Below are positions 7,396 through 16,591 of a stretch of 64,000 nt of DNA, in pieces. The position numbers and the translations under genes are program-made. Source of the DNA: a virus. The notes below the pieces were generated by a model. The model ran no database searches and was not told where the DNA came from. It saw only the letters and a program-made list of their open reading frames with translations. How positions within the stretch are numbered: position 1 is the first letter of the stretch; every line of letters begins with the position of its first letter. The DNA is taken from the IMG/VR virus record IMGVR_UViG_3300042731_007310, positions 20,479 through 84,478 of that record. One strand, 5' to 3'.

Positions 7396-7421
7396 GCTAG
7401 GCGCTCTTAGGGGCGCCTAGC
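7396..7421 (+). promoter_or_regulatory. intergenic RNA hairpin
   Basis: Perfect 9-base-pair stem GCTAGGCGC / GCGCCTAGC with an 8-base loop, 18 bases after a stop. No T tract follows, so it is not a standard terminator; mRNA 3'-end stabilisation or processing is more likely. Confidence 0.5.
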
Positions 7422-7453
7422 AATTCGATCCACTTCAACTAGGAGAGTTTTTC

Positions 7454-7909
7454 ATGGGCTACTTTGATCCAAGAGACGGTAGAAGAAAATCGGATCCATT
7501 GAGATCGTTAGATAGAGCACCAGCATACGCGCCAGACTGGCAACTTCACCGGGTAACGAATGCTCAAGATACGGTTTTTACAGAAAAGAAACATGGCGTA
7601 AATTGTGGTCATTATAAATCTGTAAGATTTGCTATTGTTCCATACGACAATGATCCTACAAGGGTTCCTGGTGCCACACCTGGTGGTTCGGCAAATCCAA
7701 ATGTTGAGGTTATGATTTGGTCTGAAAGTGCTGGTGAATTTCTTTCATTTCCTACCGCACTAACCGGAACTGGTGTTGGTGCTGGTGATCCGTATATGGT
7801 TGACGTTGAAAATGCAAACGGAGCAATTTTATTTGTTGCCGTAACGGCCGCACCTGGTGGTGTTGTTGCAATATCAGCACAAGGTTACGAAATCGATCAT
7901 ACGTTGTAA
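7454..7909 (+). CDS. structural protein, probable head decoration
   Basis: 151 residues. AGGAGAG SD upstream. The sequence is beta-rich with Gly/Pro loops (PGATPGGSANPNVEVMIW, GAILFVAVTAAPGGVVAISAQGY), as in jelly-roll or Ig-like decoration proteins. The stop overlaps the next ATG (TAATG). The function is inferred from position between a small virion-type gene and the terminase. Confidence 0.45.
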   Translation: MGYFDPRDGRRKSDPLRSLDRAPAYAPDWQLHRVTNAQDTVFTEKKHGVNCGHYKSVRFAIVPYDNDPTRVPGATPGGSANPNVEVMIWSESAGEFLSFPTALTGTGVGAGDPYMVDVENANGAILFVAVTAAPGGVVAISAQGYEIDHTL

Positions 7910-8178
7910 TGCCCTTCCCCAACGAGCACGCGGCTAGACAAGCCGATCCTGATAGCTTTGATACTTTCCGTAGGGGAAAGCCGAAGGGCTTTCCCCGTGG
8001 TATATCTGTTATATTTGGTATAAAGAATGGTAAATCACGTATTCGGACCATCCGTTTCGATCGTAAACTATGGACTGTTGCGCGCGCTAGAGAGTGGCTA
8101 AAAAATCATGGTTTCAAATCAACCATAGAAGCCGCTTCGAAAAAAGTAAAAAAAGGTTTTTGGAAAGGGATAATCTAG
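7909..8178 (+). CDS. small head-module protein with prohead-protease-associated motif
   Basis: 89 residues. It begins PNEHAARQADPDSFDTFRR and continues ISVIFGIKNGKSRIRTIRFD, then WTVARAREWLKNHGF. This pattern (EHAAR near the start, RF then WT-x-A-x-A-x-x-WL) recurs in short phage proteins and domains linked to prohead protease genes. Enzymatic activity is unlikely at this size. The gene contains a perfect 10-base-pair hairpin (7973-7996). Confidence 0.5.
   Translation: MPFPNEHAARQADPDSFDTFRRGKPKGFPRGISVIFGIKNGKSRIRTIRFDRKLWTVARAREWLKNHGFKSTIEAASKKVKKGFWKGII
7973..7996 (+). promoter_or_regulatory. intragenic perfect hairpin
   Basis: GGGGAAAGCC (7973-7982), loop GAAG, GGCTTTCCCC (7987-7996). 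It is encoded by the RGKPKGFPR codons. No T tract follows. It would be among the most stable RNA stems in the window. Confidence 0.45.
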
Positions 8179-8204
8179 TATCGTTATGTTCAACTTCAAA
8201 TTTA

Positions 8205-8227
8205 CAAGGGACTTCTAATGTCCCTTG
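8205..8227 (+). promoter_or_regulatory. SD-sequestering hairpin at the large terminase start
   Basis: CAAGGGAC (8205-8212) pairs perfectly with GTCCCTTG (8220-8227). The loop TTCTAAT holds the first two bases of ATG 8218. The SD AAGGGA and codons 2-3 are therefore base-paired, which should lower initiation or make it regulated. Confidence 0.55.
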
Positions 8228-9690
8228 CACTATCCATACCGACTGAAAAACAGATTCGTAAGGCCGATAGGGTCCAATTGGAAACTTACTATCGCGATAC
8301 GTATCAGACTAGGGATGGATGGATTAGAAAACAAGTTTTAGAAAACAACAGGATTGACATACTGGCTATTGAAGTTCTTGGAAAGCAAATAGAACCTTTT
8401 CATTTGTCACTTCTGAAATATCAATTTGCTCATCCAGAAAATTTACAATTGTGTTTCCGTGGCGCTGGTAAATCAACCGTTTGTACTGAAATAAAAACGA
8501 TACACTTACTTCTGAAAAATCCAAACCTAAGAATATTGATTGCTTCTAAAACTATAGCTAATGCTAAAGGATTTTTAAAAAATATAAAATCTCATTTTGA
8601 AACTAACCAAAGGTTAGAAGAGATATTTGGTCAATACTATGATCCACGTCGAGTAGGAAAATGGGATGAAGTAGAAATAGAAGTGTTGCCAAGGACAATA
8701 GTTGCCAAAGAAGCATCAGTTACTTGTGTTGGTGTTGAAGGTACTGTTGTTTCTAAACACTACGATATAATAATATCTGATGATTTGATTGATGAAGAAA
8801 ACAGTAGAAGTAAGCTTCAAAGGGACAAAACACGTACGTGGTTTTACAACACGTTGATGCCAACGTTAGAACCGCCAGATCCGGAAGTGGAACACCGTGG
8901 TGAACATCATATGTTAGGGACTCGCTATCATTATGACGATTTATATGGTCATCTAATAGATAACGAATTGAAGGAACACCACCAAATAATTCCAGCGCTT
9001 GATAATAACGGCCGTAGTCCATGGCCTAAAAAGTTTTCGCCTAAGTGGTTTGCGGAAAAACGTAAGCGTTCCGGACTAATCATCTTCAACTGTCAATATC
9101 AGTGTGACACCGAAGCGATGAAGGGCGAGATCTTCCAATATGATCAGTGTCAACAAATATCTGAAGAAGAATGGCCAGATCACAAGAATCTTCGCGTTTT
9201 TATGGGTGTTGATCTTGCTATTAGCGAAAGTGAATCAGCCGATAAATTCGCTATAGTAGTCATAGGAATAAATAGAGACAGAAGTGCTTACTACGTTCTA
9301 GATTATTATGAAAATCAATTGAGATTCAAAGAACAGACAAAAAAGATACTGGAATACTATCGAAGATGGCGACCTATTAGGTGTGCAATCGAGACAAATC
9401 AATATCAAGCCGCACAATATCAAACCTTGAAGGAAAAGAATCCAGATATTCGACTGAAGAAGGTTCAAACTGACAAAGACAAAATAACGAGAGCTTGGAA
9501 ATTGTCGTCAATTTTTGAAGACAATAGAGTGTTTTTTAGGAAGGGAATACAGGCATTATTGATAGAGCATATGGTTCTATTCCCAAACCATAGGTATAAA
9601 GATCTCTTTGATGCTTTCGATTTATCGGTACAAGCGAGTAAAATGAAACGAAAAAGGCGTAGAAGAGAAACGGAACCGGGAGTAATGTAA
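8218..9690 (+). CDS. terL: terminase large subunit
   Basis: 490 residues, the usual size. It is the packaging motor: an N-terminal ATPase that docks on the portal and a C-terminal RuvC-type nuclease that cuts concatemers. Walker A-like FRGAGKST is near residue 80, Walker B IIISDD near 185. The nuclease domain starts with FMGVDLAISESES (Asp near 331), with a late acidic site in KDLFDAFDLS. The start ATG 8218 lies in the loop of a hairpin that hides its SD. The portal gene follows one base after the stop. Confidence 0.95.
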   Translation: MSLALSIPTEKQIRKADRVQLETYYRDTYQTRDGWIRKQVLENNRIDILAIEVLGKQIEPFHLSLLKYQFAHPENLQLCFRGAGKSTVCTEIKTIHLLLKNPNLRILIASKTIANAKGFLKNIKSHFETNQRLEEIFGQYYDPRRVGKWDEVEIEVLPRTIVAKEASVTCVGVEGTVVSKHYDIIISDDLIDEENSRSKLQRDKTRTWFYNTLMPTLEPPDPEVEHRGEHHMLGTRYHYDDLYGHLIDNELKEHHQIIPALDNNGRSPWPKKFSPKWFAEKRKRSGLIIFNCQYQCDTEAMKGEIFQYDQCQQISEEEWPDHKNLRVFMGVDLAISESESADKFAIVVIGINRDRSAYYVLDYYENQLRFKEQTKKILEYYRRWRPIRCAIETNQYQAAQYQTLKEKNPDIRLKKVQTDKDKITRAWKLSSIFEDNRVFFRKGIQALLIEHMVLFPNHRYKDLFDAFDLSVQASKMKRKRRRRETEPGVM

Positions 9691-9691
9691 A

Positions 9692-11542
9692 ATGGACAAA
9701 TCAGAACAACATAAGGCTACTATTTCGTCCAATAAAGCAAACAAGAAAGCGCTTCAGAAGGTTCGCGCTTTAGTAATAGACGTAAGTAAATCTGGTGCGG
9801 CTAATGGTTTGACAAGTAGTAATGCTGAACCTGGTAGATCTGAAGCTTTACCTGAAGAACCGTTTCACGCATTAGGGCATATGGGGAAAATACTTCTTCC
9901 GCCTTTCGATATGCTTACGTTGTCAATGTTGGTTGAGAATAATAGCGAGCTAAATCAGTGTATAGAAGCGATGGAAACCAATATTGACGCAACCGGTCAT
10001 AGGTTCATTTCTAGGCTAAGAATGGATGATATAACACCTACAAGTAATGATTCGGGTGAATCACAAGGAGAGCTTACACCGGAACAAGAAAAACTTATCT
10101 TGAACGCAAAGAAAGAAAAGGTTGGTTTGATCAATTTCTTTACCTATGCGACTTCAGAAAGTTTCGTTTCTTTTCGTAGAAAGTTGAGAAAAGATATTGA
10201 GTCAACAGGAAATTGTTACTTTGAAATAATCCGGAATGACGCTGGACAGATTCAGGGTTTTACTCATTTGCCTAGCTATCAAATGAGAATAGGTAAATTA
10301 GAAGAAGAACCCGTTGAATCTGAAAGGAGTATTCTAGAACTTCAAATAGACGGATCTGTGAAAATAAAAAAGCAAAAAGTAATTCGAAGATTCAGAAACT
10401 ATGTTCAAAGTAGATCTATTCATCAGGGAAGGGCTCAATCATCCATTACTGGTCATAAGGTTGTTTGGTTCAAAGAATTTGGTGATCCAAGATTCTACAG
10501 TAAAAGAGATGGTAAAGAAAGGAAGAGAATACAAAAAGAAGATAGGGCTACTGAAGTAATGCATCTAAAAATTTATAGCCCTAGAAGTGCTTACGGATTA
10601 CCGCGATACATTGGTAATCTACTTTCAATATTTGGTGATCGTGCGGCTGAAGAAATAAATTGGATAACCTTCAAGAACAACAACATACCTAGTATGGTTA
10701 TTGCTGTATCAAATGGGCAATTGACACAAGCAAGCGTAGAAAGAATTCAATCATTTGTTGAGTCTCAAATACAAGGATCTGACAACTATTCAAAGTTTCT
10801 TTTGGTTGAAGCTGAATCGTTGGGTGAAGAAGAAGGTGAAGATGGTGGTCAGGTAAAGATAGATATAAAGCCATTGACAGATAACCAACATAATGACGCA
10901 CTATTTCAAAATTATAGTGAAAATAATCAAGATAAAATTAGGCGTGCTTTTAGACTTCCACCTATTTTCGTTGGAAAAGCAAAGGACTATACGCGCGCTA
11001 CCGCTGAATCTTCAAGACGATTAGCTGATGAACAAATATTCAAACCAGAAAGAGACGAATTCGACGAATGTATAAACAGAATGTTGTTTCCAGAAATGGG
11101 TATAATTTATCATAAGTATAGGAGTAATACGCCAAACACCACGGATAACGCTCAATTAGTGAAGATTCTTGGTGGTGCCGAAAAGACTGGTGGTATAACT
11201 CCGCGAATTGCAAGGTTCATAATCGAAGATATTTTAGGTATAGACCTTCCGGACTTTCCGGATGATTTCCCCGCTGATGTTCCATTCTCTATGACTATGG
11301 CGCAAGCCGTAAAGAACAAGGCCGATCCGACTGAACCCGGTCAACAGGTCACAGCATTGAAGACATTGAAGTCACTTGGAATAATCGACGATGACGGTGA
11401 TTTTGATTTGGCAAGTCTTGAACTTGAGGATCTGGATGAGAGTGATCCTGAAAGTGTAATGGACGTTGCTAAAAAATTGTTGTCATTGAACAGAGCGGCT
11501 GAAATTTTGTGGCGTCAAAAAGTTATGGAAGAAGTTGAATGA
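9692..11542 (+). CDS. portal protein
   Basis: 616 residues. Forms the dodecameric DNA channel at one capsid vertex. The core resembles PBSX/P2-type portals: SVENN-like helices (LSMLVENNSELNQCIEAMETNIDATG), the LKIYSPRSAYGLPRYIGNLL segment, and LPPIFVGKAKDYTRATAESS in the wing and stem. An acidic C-terminal extension (DDDGDFDLASLELEDLDESD) follows. GGAG SD. The 3' end overlaps the Mu gpF-like gene by 4 bases. Confidence 0.9.
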   Translation: MDKSEQHKATISSNKANKKALQKVRALVIDVSKSGAANGLTSSNAEPGRSEALPEEPFHALGHMGKILLPPFDMLTLSMLVENNSELNQCIEAMETNIDATGHRFISRLRMDDITPTSNDSGESQGELTPEQEKLILNAKKEKVGLINFFTYATSESFVSFRRKLRKDIESTGNCYFEIIRNDAGQIQGFTHLPSYQMRIGKLEEEPVESERSILELQIDGSVKIKKQKVIRRFRNYVQSRSIHQGRAQSSITGHKVVWFKEFGDPRFYSKRDGKERKRIQKEDRATEVMHLKIYSPRSAYGLPRYIGNLLSIFGDRAAEEINWITFKNNNIPSMVIAVSNGQLTQASVERIQSFVESQIQGSDNYSKFLLVEAESLGEEEGEDGGQVKIDIKPLTDNQHNDALFQNYSENNQDKIRRAFRLPPIFVGKAKDYTRATAESSRRLADEQIFKPERDEFDECINRMLFPEMGIIYHKYRSNTPNTTDNAQLVKILGGAEKTGGITPRIARFIIEDILGIDLPDFPDDFPADVPFSMTMAQAVKNKADPTEPGQQVTALKTLKSLGIIDDDGDFDLASLELEDLDESDPESVMDVAKKLLSLNRAAEILWRQKVMEEVE

Positions 11543-12771
11543 AAACGGTCGATTTATACCACGGACTTCATTGTGAATGTTGTTCTAGTCGTATCAATAT
11601 TCTTCATGATGTTTTAGCGTATTCTGATGAAGCCATAGCTAAGGCGTTGATGATAAGCGACGTTGCACATATGGCAAGGATTGAAGTGCGTATGCGCGAA
11701 TACCTTTTGTCAAAATGGAGATTACGCGCAGATCAAGCGGCTAAAAAGGCTGGTGGTGTATACGCGAGTACGGGATCTTTGAAAACGTCTTTCGCGGCTG
11801 TAGACAAAATAATGGATAAATGGGATGAAGAAGTAGCCGTTCGTTTTGGTAAAGATATAGGAGAAATTTACAAGTTAGCTAGAAATGCCGGTTGGAAAAA
11901 AGCAAACGGTCAAACTTCAGCTTCACTACAATATATTGTTCCTAACTTCACCGAAGAACTGGAAGAAAAGGTGAAGAAGGCAAAAAAAATAAAAAGAAGG
12001 GTTGCCGCTGTAAAACCTTCTTTCGACTTGTTTGATGAACAAGCCGTGATGCAACTACAAGACGATCAAATGTTATGGATAGGAGTTCATTACAATAAGA
12101 ATGTAAGAGACACTGTAAGGGAATCGGTAAAACCTAGTGTAGTAGAAGGGGTAAGTAGAACTGAAGCCGGAAGGCGTGTGGCTGAAGCCGTTGGAAAACA
12201 ACTGAGAAAAATAACGGTCCCTGGTGGATTCAACGGATCTGATGCAAAGTATTTTGAAGGTTTAGCCGCTAATACGGCTACCAATAGTCGCGTTCGTGGT
12301 CAATTACGAAGCTTCGTTGATGTAGGGGTTACCAGATATGAAATAATGAATCCAATGGATAACAGAACTTCACCCATTTGTGCTTATATGAATGGAAAGG
12401 TTTTTACTATTAGAGAAGGGGCCTCACTAATCGCTAAAGTTTCTGGTGCTACTAATCCAGATCAGGTAAAAGAAGCTCACCCATGGGTATCAACAACGGA
12501 AGCAAAAAGAATAGGTAGTGGTGGTGAAAGAGCCCTTGCTAAAGCTGGTTTATCACTTCCACCATATCATTTTCGTTGTAGAAGCACGGTAGACATATCT
12601 ACTGAATCTGTTTCATTTGGTTCGTTATCGAAAGCCGAAATGATAGACGTTCCTAGTCGTAAACAACCGACTAGACAAAATACTCCAAAGAATAGAAAGC
12701 CTACTTCAAAACCAAAGCAATCCAAACCTACCAAACGTCCTGCAACACTTCCGGAAATTGGTAAAGTTTGA
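11539..12771 (+). CDS. Mu gpF-like head morphogenesis protein
   Basis: 410 residues. The family acts in head assembly with the portal. The conserved C-terminal domain is clear: SRVRGQLRSFVDVGVTRYEI, then DNRTSPICAYMNGKVF, then LPPYHFRCRSTVDI, where the Cys/His set is typical. The N terminus carries HCECCSSR (residues 10-17), an unusual Cys cluster. A basic Pro/Lys tail ends the protein. The ATGA overlap with the portal indicates coupling. Confidence 0.85.
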   Translation: MKTVDLYHGLHCECCSSRINILHDVLAYSDEAIAKALMISDVAHMARIEVRMREYLLSKWRLRADQAAKKAGGVYASTGSLKTSFAAVDKIMDKWDEEVAVRFGKDIGEIYKLARNAGWKKANGQTSASLQYIVPNFTEELEEKVKKAKKIKRRVAAVKPSFDLFDEQAVMQLQDDQMLWIGVHYNKNVRDTVRESVKPSVVEGVSRTEAGRRVAEAVGKQLRKITVPGGFNGSDAKYFEGLAANTATNSRVRGQLRSFVDVGVTRYEIMNPMDNRTSPICAYMNGKVFTIREGASLIAKVSGATNPDQVKEAHPWVSTTEAKRIGSGGERALAKAGLSLPPYHFRCRSTVDISTESVSFGSLSKAEMIDVPSRKQPTRQNTPKNRKPTSKPKQSKPTKRPATLPEIGKV

Positions 12772-12803
12772 AGGTCTAGCGGATATCACGCTATCATAAA
12801 AAT
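12766..12803 (+). promoter_or_regulatory. putative leaderless promoter E (TTGAAG, 18 bases, TATCAT)
   Basis: TTGAAG at 12768-12773 and TATCAT at 12792-12797 are separated by 18 bases; ATG 12804 is 6 bases further. The geometry equals promoters A, B, C and H, but the -35 is closer to the sigma-70 consensus. The following gene has no SD. Confidence 0.45.
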
Positions 12804-13343
12804 ATGAACGATATTGCGCGCCACATTGAAGGCATAGCTGAATGTGTCAGAAAAACAACCGTTCCAGCGCTTAGAGAAGAAGCGCGAAAAGAAATGGTTG
12901 TTGATACAGAAAAAGATACGTCTACAGAAAATTCACCAGATGAACAGAAGTCCGTAAAAAAGCAGATAGAAGTTTCGATCGCTAAAGCAGACGAAGAACA
13001 ACAGACGGTTACTGGTATTGTACTTCAGCCTGAAGTGGTGGATGGTCAAGGCGATATCATGTCTGAAGAAGTTATTAGAGATAGCGCTTATGCTTTTCTG
13101 ATGAACTTCAATAAGGCAACCAAATTAGGCATTCAGCACAATAAATTCCCTGTTGGAAAACTTGCGTTGGTTGAAAGTTGGCTTTCTCCTATGGAAATGG
13201 CAATAGGTACTAAGACGGTCAAACAGGGTTCTTGGATTATGACCGTAAAAATACTGGACAAAAAACTTTGGGAGAAAGTAAAGAAGGGTGAAATAACCGG
13301 CTTTAGTATTGGTGGTAAGGCCAAGGTTGTTGCATCAACATAG
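12804..13343 (+). CDS. XkdF-like putative prohead serine protease
   Basis: 179 residues. The XkdF domain is predicted to be a serine protease that matures the prohead. The characteristic block is VTGIVLQPEVVDGQGDIMSE, QHNKFPVGKLALVESWLSP and GEITGFSIGGKAKV; the His of QHN and the Ser of GFSIGG are the likely catalytic pair. The first 55 residues are charged and disordered. There is no SD before ATG 12804; see promoter E. The scaffold gene starts 16 bases after the stop. Confidence 0.75.
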   Translation: MNDIARHIEGIAECVRKTTVPALREEARKEMVVDTEKDTSTENSPDEQKSVKKQIEVSIAKADEEQQTVTGIVLQPEVVDGQGDIMSEEVIRDSAYAFLMNFNKATKLGIQHNKFPVGKLALVESWLSPMEMAIGTKTVKQGSWIMTVKILDKKLWEKVKKGEITGFSIGGKAKVVAST

Positions 13344-13359
13344 CAAGGAAACCAAAATC

Positions 13360-14319
13360 ATGCCTAAGAAACCTACGAGAAGATTTCTAAAATTAGATAC
13401 CAATGAGGTATCGTTAGTTGATGTTCCAGCAAACGAAGTTCCGTTTCTGGTTACTAAAAATCAAGATCAAATGGAGAATGATAACATGAGTGCACAAGCC
13501 GGAAATCAAAACATCGACGGTGAAAGTGTTCAAGTGCAAGTTGACGGTTCCGAAAGTTCCGTTCAAAAGGCAATAGAACATGTTAATTCTATCGTCGAAA
13601 ATATCACGAAAGTTGTCACCGTAAAAAACCAGGGAGCGGAAGGAAACGAACAAGATAACGCTCAATCGGCCGATTCCGGTGATACCACAGATGTTAGCAA
13701 GGCTACGATCAAGTCCGTACTTTCTGCTTTAGGAATGAGCGGAGATGATATGAAAAAGGCTTGCGACAAATTGAAGGCGGCTGGATTCAATCCAAATCAG
13801 CAATTCCCTTCAGCACAACCACCTGTCAAAAAGGATGCAAAGGGTGAAGGTTCTGAAGGTGAAACGGAAACACAAAAGTCTGATACCGATTCTGTCGTAC
13901 AGGATCAACCGCTTACCATGCAATCGCTAGCTGAAGCTGTTCAAAAAGCAGCGGCTTTTACGCCTAGCAGAATAGAACAACTGAAGAATGCTCAGGAAAT
14001 CTTGAAGCTTGTTCTTGAAGCGGTTGCTCCCAATACATCACCCAAAACAAAAGTTCCGGGTGTTGAGAGTCATAGCAATCCGAGTGCCGTAAGCGATCTT
14101 TCTCAACCGACCAAGAAGCCGGTTATGAAGAATGCTGATGATAACGGAGAATTTGTTACAGCACTCAAAGCGCTAGCTGATGGCGTAAAGACCCTAACGG
14201 AACGTGTCGAGAATATCGAAAAGACTCGTAACGCTAGCAATAGCGTAGAAGATGACGGTGACACTGACACCAATACGGATACACAAAAGAGTAAAGGCCT
14301 TTGGAACGGACTTCTGTAG
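13360..14319 (+). CDS. capsid scaffold-like protein
   Basis: 319 residues from ATG 13360 (AAGGAA upstream). The N terminus TRRFLKLDTNEVSLVDVPAN is a motif seen at the end of XkdF/prohead-protease modules. The rest is an acidic, Gln/Ser/Thr-rich helical sequence with a C-terminal coiled coil (LKALADGVKTLTERVENIEK), as expected for an internal scaffold removed by the protease. Position just before the major capsid gene supports this. Confidence 0.7.
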   Translation: MPKKPTRRFLKLDTNEVSLVDVPANEVPFLVTKNQDQMENDNMSAQAGNQNIDGESVQVQVDGSESSVQKAIEHVNSIVENITKVVTVKNQGAEGNEQDNAQSADSGDTTDVSKATIKSVLSALGMSGDDMKKACDKLKAAGFNPNQQFPSAQPPVKKDAKGEGSEGETETQKSDTDSVVQDQPLTMQSLAEAVQKAAAFTPSRIEQLKNAQEILKLVLEAVAPNTSPKTKVPGVESHSNPSAVSDLSQPTKKPVMKNADDNGEFVTALKALADGVKTLTERVENIEKTRNASNSVEDDGDTDTNTDTQKSKGLWNGLL

Positions 14320-14371
14320 AGAATAACGGTCACAAGGCGCAAACAAAAGAAACTTTCAAGGAGAAACAGAA

Positions 14372-15574
14372 ATGACTATTTCAAATGAGGACATTGTCAG
14401 CAAGGCGGCAATCACCGCTGATGCAATAGCGGCAAGCGGAAAGTTGAACAATGCGCAATCAGATCGTTTCATCGATTTTGTTATTGATGAGACCGTTCTA
14501 AAGGACAACGCGCGTATCGTTCGGTTCCGAAACGAAAATCTAGAAATCGATAAAATCGGTGTTGGCCGACGTGTGGCCGTACCGAAGTCTGAAGCGGTTG
14601 ACCCACAGGTTAGACGCGGAATCACGACTTCAAAAGTTACTTTGACTCCGCACGAATTATGCGTTCCGTTCGAGATCGGTGATAGCTTCAGAGAGCTGAA
14701 TATCGAAGGTGATAGCATCGAAGAAACAATTATCCGATTGATGGCTACGCAACTTGCAAACGATCTGGAAGATCTATACATCAATGGTAACGAACTAGGT
14801 CCAGCGGTTCCACAATCCGATATTTTGGAAAATGGAAGTTCAGACGAAGTCAAAGATGCATACTTGGCACTCTGTGACGGTTGGTCTATTCTCGCTGATG
14901 GTTCGAACATCGTTGACGCGCAAGGCCAAAATATCGGTCTATCGATTTTCAGCAAAGCAATCCGAGCCATGCCGACCAAATTTAGACGGAATCGATCGGC
15001 TCTACGGTGGTTTATCAGTCCGGACCTTTGGCAGCTATACCTAGAGAAGTTGTCAACGCGCGCTACCGCGTTGGGTGATGACGCTGCTAGGGGTGGTGGT
15101 GGAATGCCTGGACCTTTCGGAATTACCGCTGTTCCAGTTCCGTTGTGGGAGTTTGAACCGCTTACGGTTGAACATGTGACCTTGACCGGAACAACCGCTG
15201 TAGCTCTAGCTAACGCCCCTGTAGTTGACGTTGTAGTTCATCCGGAAACGTTGGATAAGGTTCCTACCGTTGCTTATGTTGAAGGCGCTGGTAATGACTA
15301 TATCCTTGACGCAACCAACGGAACGATAGCTCGTGACGGTGCTAGTACAATTGGTAGTGGCGATACGGTCAAAGTAACCTACCGTTCGAATCCACAGATT
15401 CTATTGACCCATATGAATAACATGATCATTGGTATCGGACGTGATATCAGAATCGAAAAGGATCGTGATATCTATAAGGGCGTGAATCAGTATGCGATTA
15501 CCGCGAAAGTTGACGTAGAATATGAGGAACTTACGGCAATCGTGAAGGTTAGAAACATCGGAAAGGGTGTATAA
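14372..15574 (+). CDS. major capsid protein (HK97-fold candidate)
   Basis: 400 residues behind AAGGAG. The sequence has the features of HK97-fold capsid proteins: an N-terminal helical arm, an E-loop-like strand pair (VRRGITTSKVTLTPHELCVPFEIGD), a long spine helix (IEETIIRLMATQLANDLEDLYI) and late P-domain segments (RWFISPDLWQLYLEKLSTRATALGD is split by loops). Codon choice is richer in C/G-ending codons than neighbouring genes, consistent with high expression. The order protease, scaffold, capsid is canonical. Confidence 0.85.
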   Translation: MTISNEDIVSKAAITADAIAASGKLNNAQSDRFIDFVIDETVLKDNARIVRFRNENLEIDKIGVGRRVAVPKSEAVDPQVRRGITTSKVTLTPHELCVPFEIGDSFRELNIEGDSIEETIIRLMATQLANDLEDLYINGNELGPAVPQSDILENGSSDEVKDAYLALCDGWSILADGSNIVDAQGQNIGLSIFSKAIRAMPTKFRRNRSALRWFISPDLWQLYLEKLSTRATALGDDAARGGGGMPGPFGITAVPVPLWEFEPLTVEHVTLTGTTAVALANAPVVDVVVHPETLDKVPTVAYVEGAGNDYILDATNGTIARDGASTIGSGDTVKVTYRSNPQILLTHMNNMIIGIGRDIRIEKDRDIYKGVNQYAITAKVDVEYEELTAIVKVRNIGKGV

Positions 15575-15658
15575 TTACTACCCAAAAATAAGCTTGTGAT
15601 GTATTTTCACTAAGCAACAACGATCATTTTGATTGATCCAAACAAGGAGATTCAAGAA

Positions 15659-16147
15659 ATGGCAAAAGGTTTTCAAGCAAAAATACAGTTATCTAAGACA
15701 AAACGCGCCCCCGTATCCCACACGGGATTTAGGGGGCGTTTCGTCAAAAAGGGCGATAGCTTCATCACAACGGATCCCGTTGAAGTTCGGTATTATCAGT
15801 CTCAACCTGGTTTTAGCATAGCGATCTTATCGGGAAAGTTTACGGCTAAACCGGTTCAAGAAGAAGAGATTGATGAAGATATCGACGAACGGGATGACGA
15901 AGATGAAGTTGAAGAAGAAGACGAAGAACGTAACGAAGAAGTAGATGGTCTTTACGAAAAAGCAGACCTGAAAAAAATGAGTCAAAAGGATTTGAAAAAA
16001 CTCATAAAAGACGATGACGAACTTCCGTTGACGTTGAAGGATATTCCGAAGAAGGCGAGCAAAAACGAAATAATCGATTTGATTTTGGAAGCACAAAATC
16101 AATCGGACGATGACGACGAAGAAGACGACGAAGAAGACGACGAATAA
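15659..16147 (+). CDS. acidic protein with SAP/HeH-like motif
   Basis: 162 residues from ATG 15659 (AAGGAG SD). The N-terminal 60 residues form a small beta-rich domain (RGRFVKKGDSFITTDPVEVRYYQ). Residues of about 68-100 are mostly Glu/Asp. Residues of about 103-145 (LKKMSQKDLKKLIKDDDE...SKNEIIDLILEAQ) match the HeH/SAP/Rho-N helix-extension-helix pattern. A pure Asp/Glu tail from a GAC/GAA microsatellite ends it. Many phages carry such a protein after the capsid gene. Function unknown. Confidence 0.6.
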   Translation: MAKGFQAKIQLSKTKRAPVSHTGFRGRFVKKGDSFITTDPVEVRYYQSQPGFSIAILSGKFTAKPVQEEEIDEDIDERDDEDEVEEEDEERNEEVDGLYEKADLKKMSQKDLKKLIKDDDELPLTLKDIPKKASKNEIIDLILEAQNQSDDDDEEDDEEDDE

Positions 16148-16180
16148 GCCGTATCATTGTCGCTTCAGGGAGATTGAACC

Positions 16181-16561
16181 ATGTTTTTTATCAAATTCGG
16201 ACATAACGCTTCAATCCAACAGGTTGAAGGATTTCCGAAAGATTGTGAGCGTTCGTGTGAAGGCGCTCTACATGTGAGACCAGGGGCGACAAAAAATGTC
16301 ACAAAATCCGAATTGGAACGACTTCAAGAATTGAAAATTCCCCTGATGGTTATACGCGAGCCAGTAAAAGTCAAAGTGGTCGAATCAGAATCAACAGAAT
16401 TGCCCAGTGACGATGTTGAAATCATACTTTCTACGCCATACGACGAAAATTCTGATCTATCGGTCGTAGAAAACTTTGACGCCTTAGAAGGGCATTCTGT
16501 GGACTCTGAAGAAGATTCAGACCAAAAAGAGAAAAAGGGGAAAAAGCGAAAGAAGTACTAG
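16181..16561 (+). CDS. head-island hypothetical protein
   Basis: 126 residues, SD AGGGAG. The N-terminal 65 residues form a small domain (MFFIKFGHNASIQQVEGFPKD, HVRPGATKNVTKSELERL) resembling short phage proteins placed between capsid and connector genes. The C-terminal half is acidic and ends in a Lys-rich tail. A domain role in capsid surface binding is possible but unproven. Confidence 0.5.
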   Translation: MFFIKFGHNASIQQVEGFPKDCERSCEGALHVRPGATKNVTKSELERLQELKIPLMVIREPVKVKVVESESTELPSDDVEIILSTPYDENSDLSVVENFDALEGHSVDSEEDSDQKEKKGKKRKKY

Positions 16562-16591
16562 TTCCGATCGGCTCCAACCGAAAGAACTGTT

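Noticed and set aside
7396-7421. Rho-independent terminator
   Set aside because: The stem is strong but no T tract follows, and the next genes seem to need the same transcript.
14356-14979. 207-codon open frame on the minus strand over the major capsid gene
   Set aside because: It lies wholly opposite the capsid coding frame, has a low-complexity Ser/Arg composition typical of reverse-frame shadows, and would be the only minus-strand gene.
16562-16591. Another member of the leaderless promoter family before GTG 16592
   Set aside because: No AAWTCATCG at the required distance and no -10-like hexamer 11-12 bases upstream.
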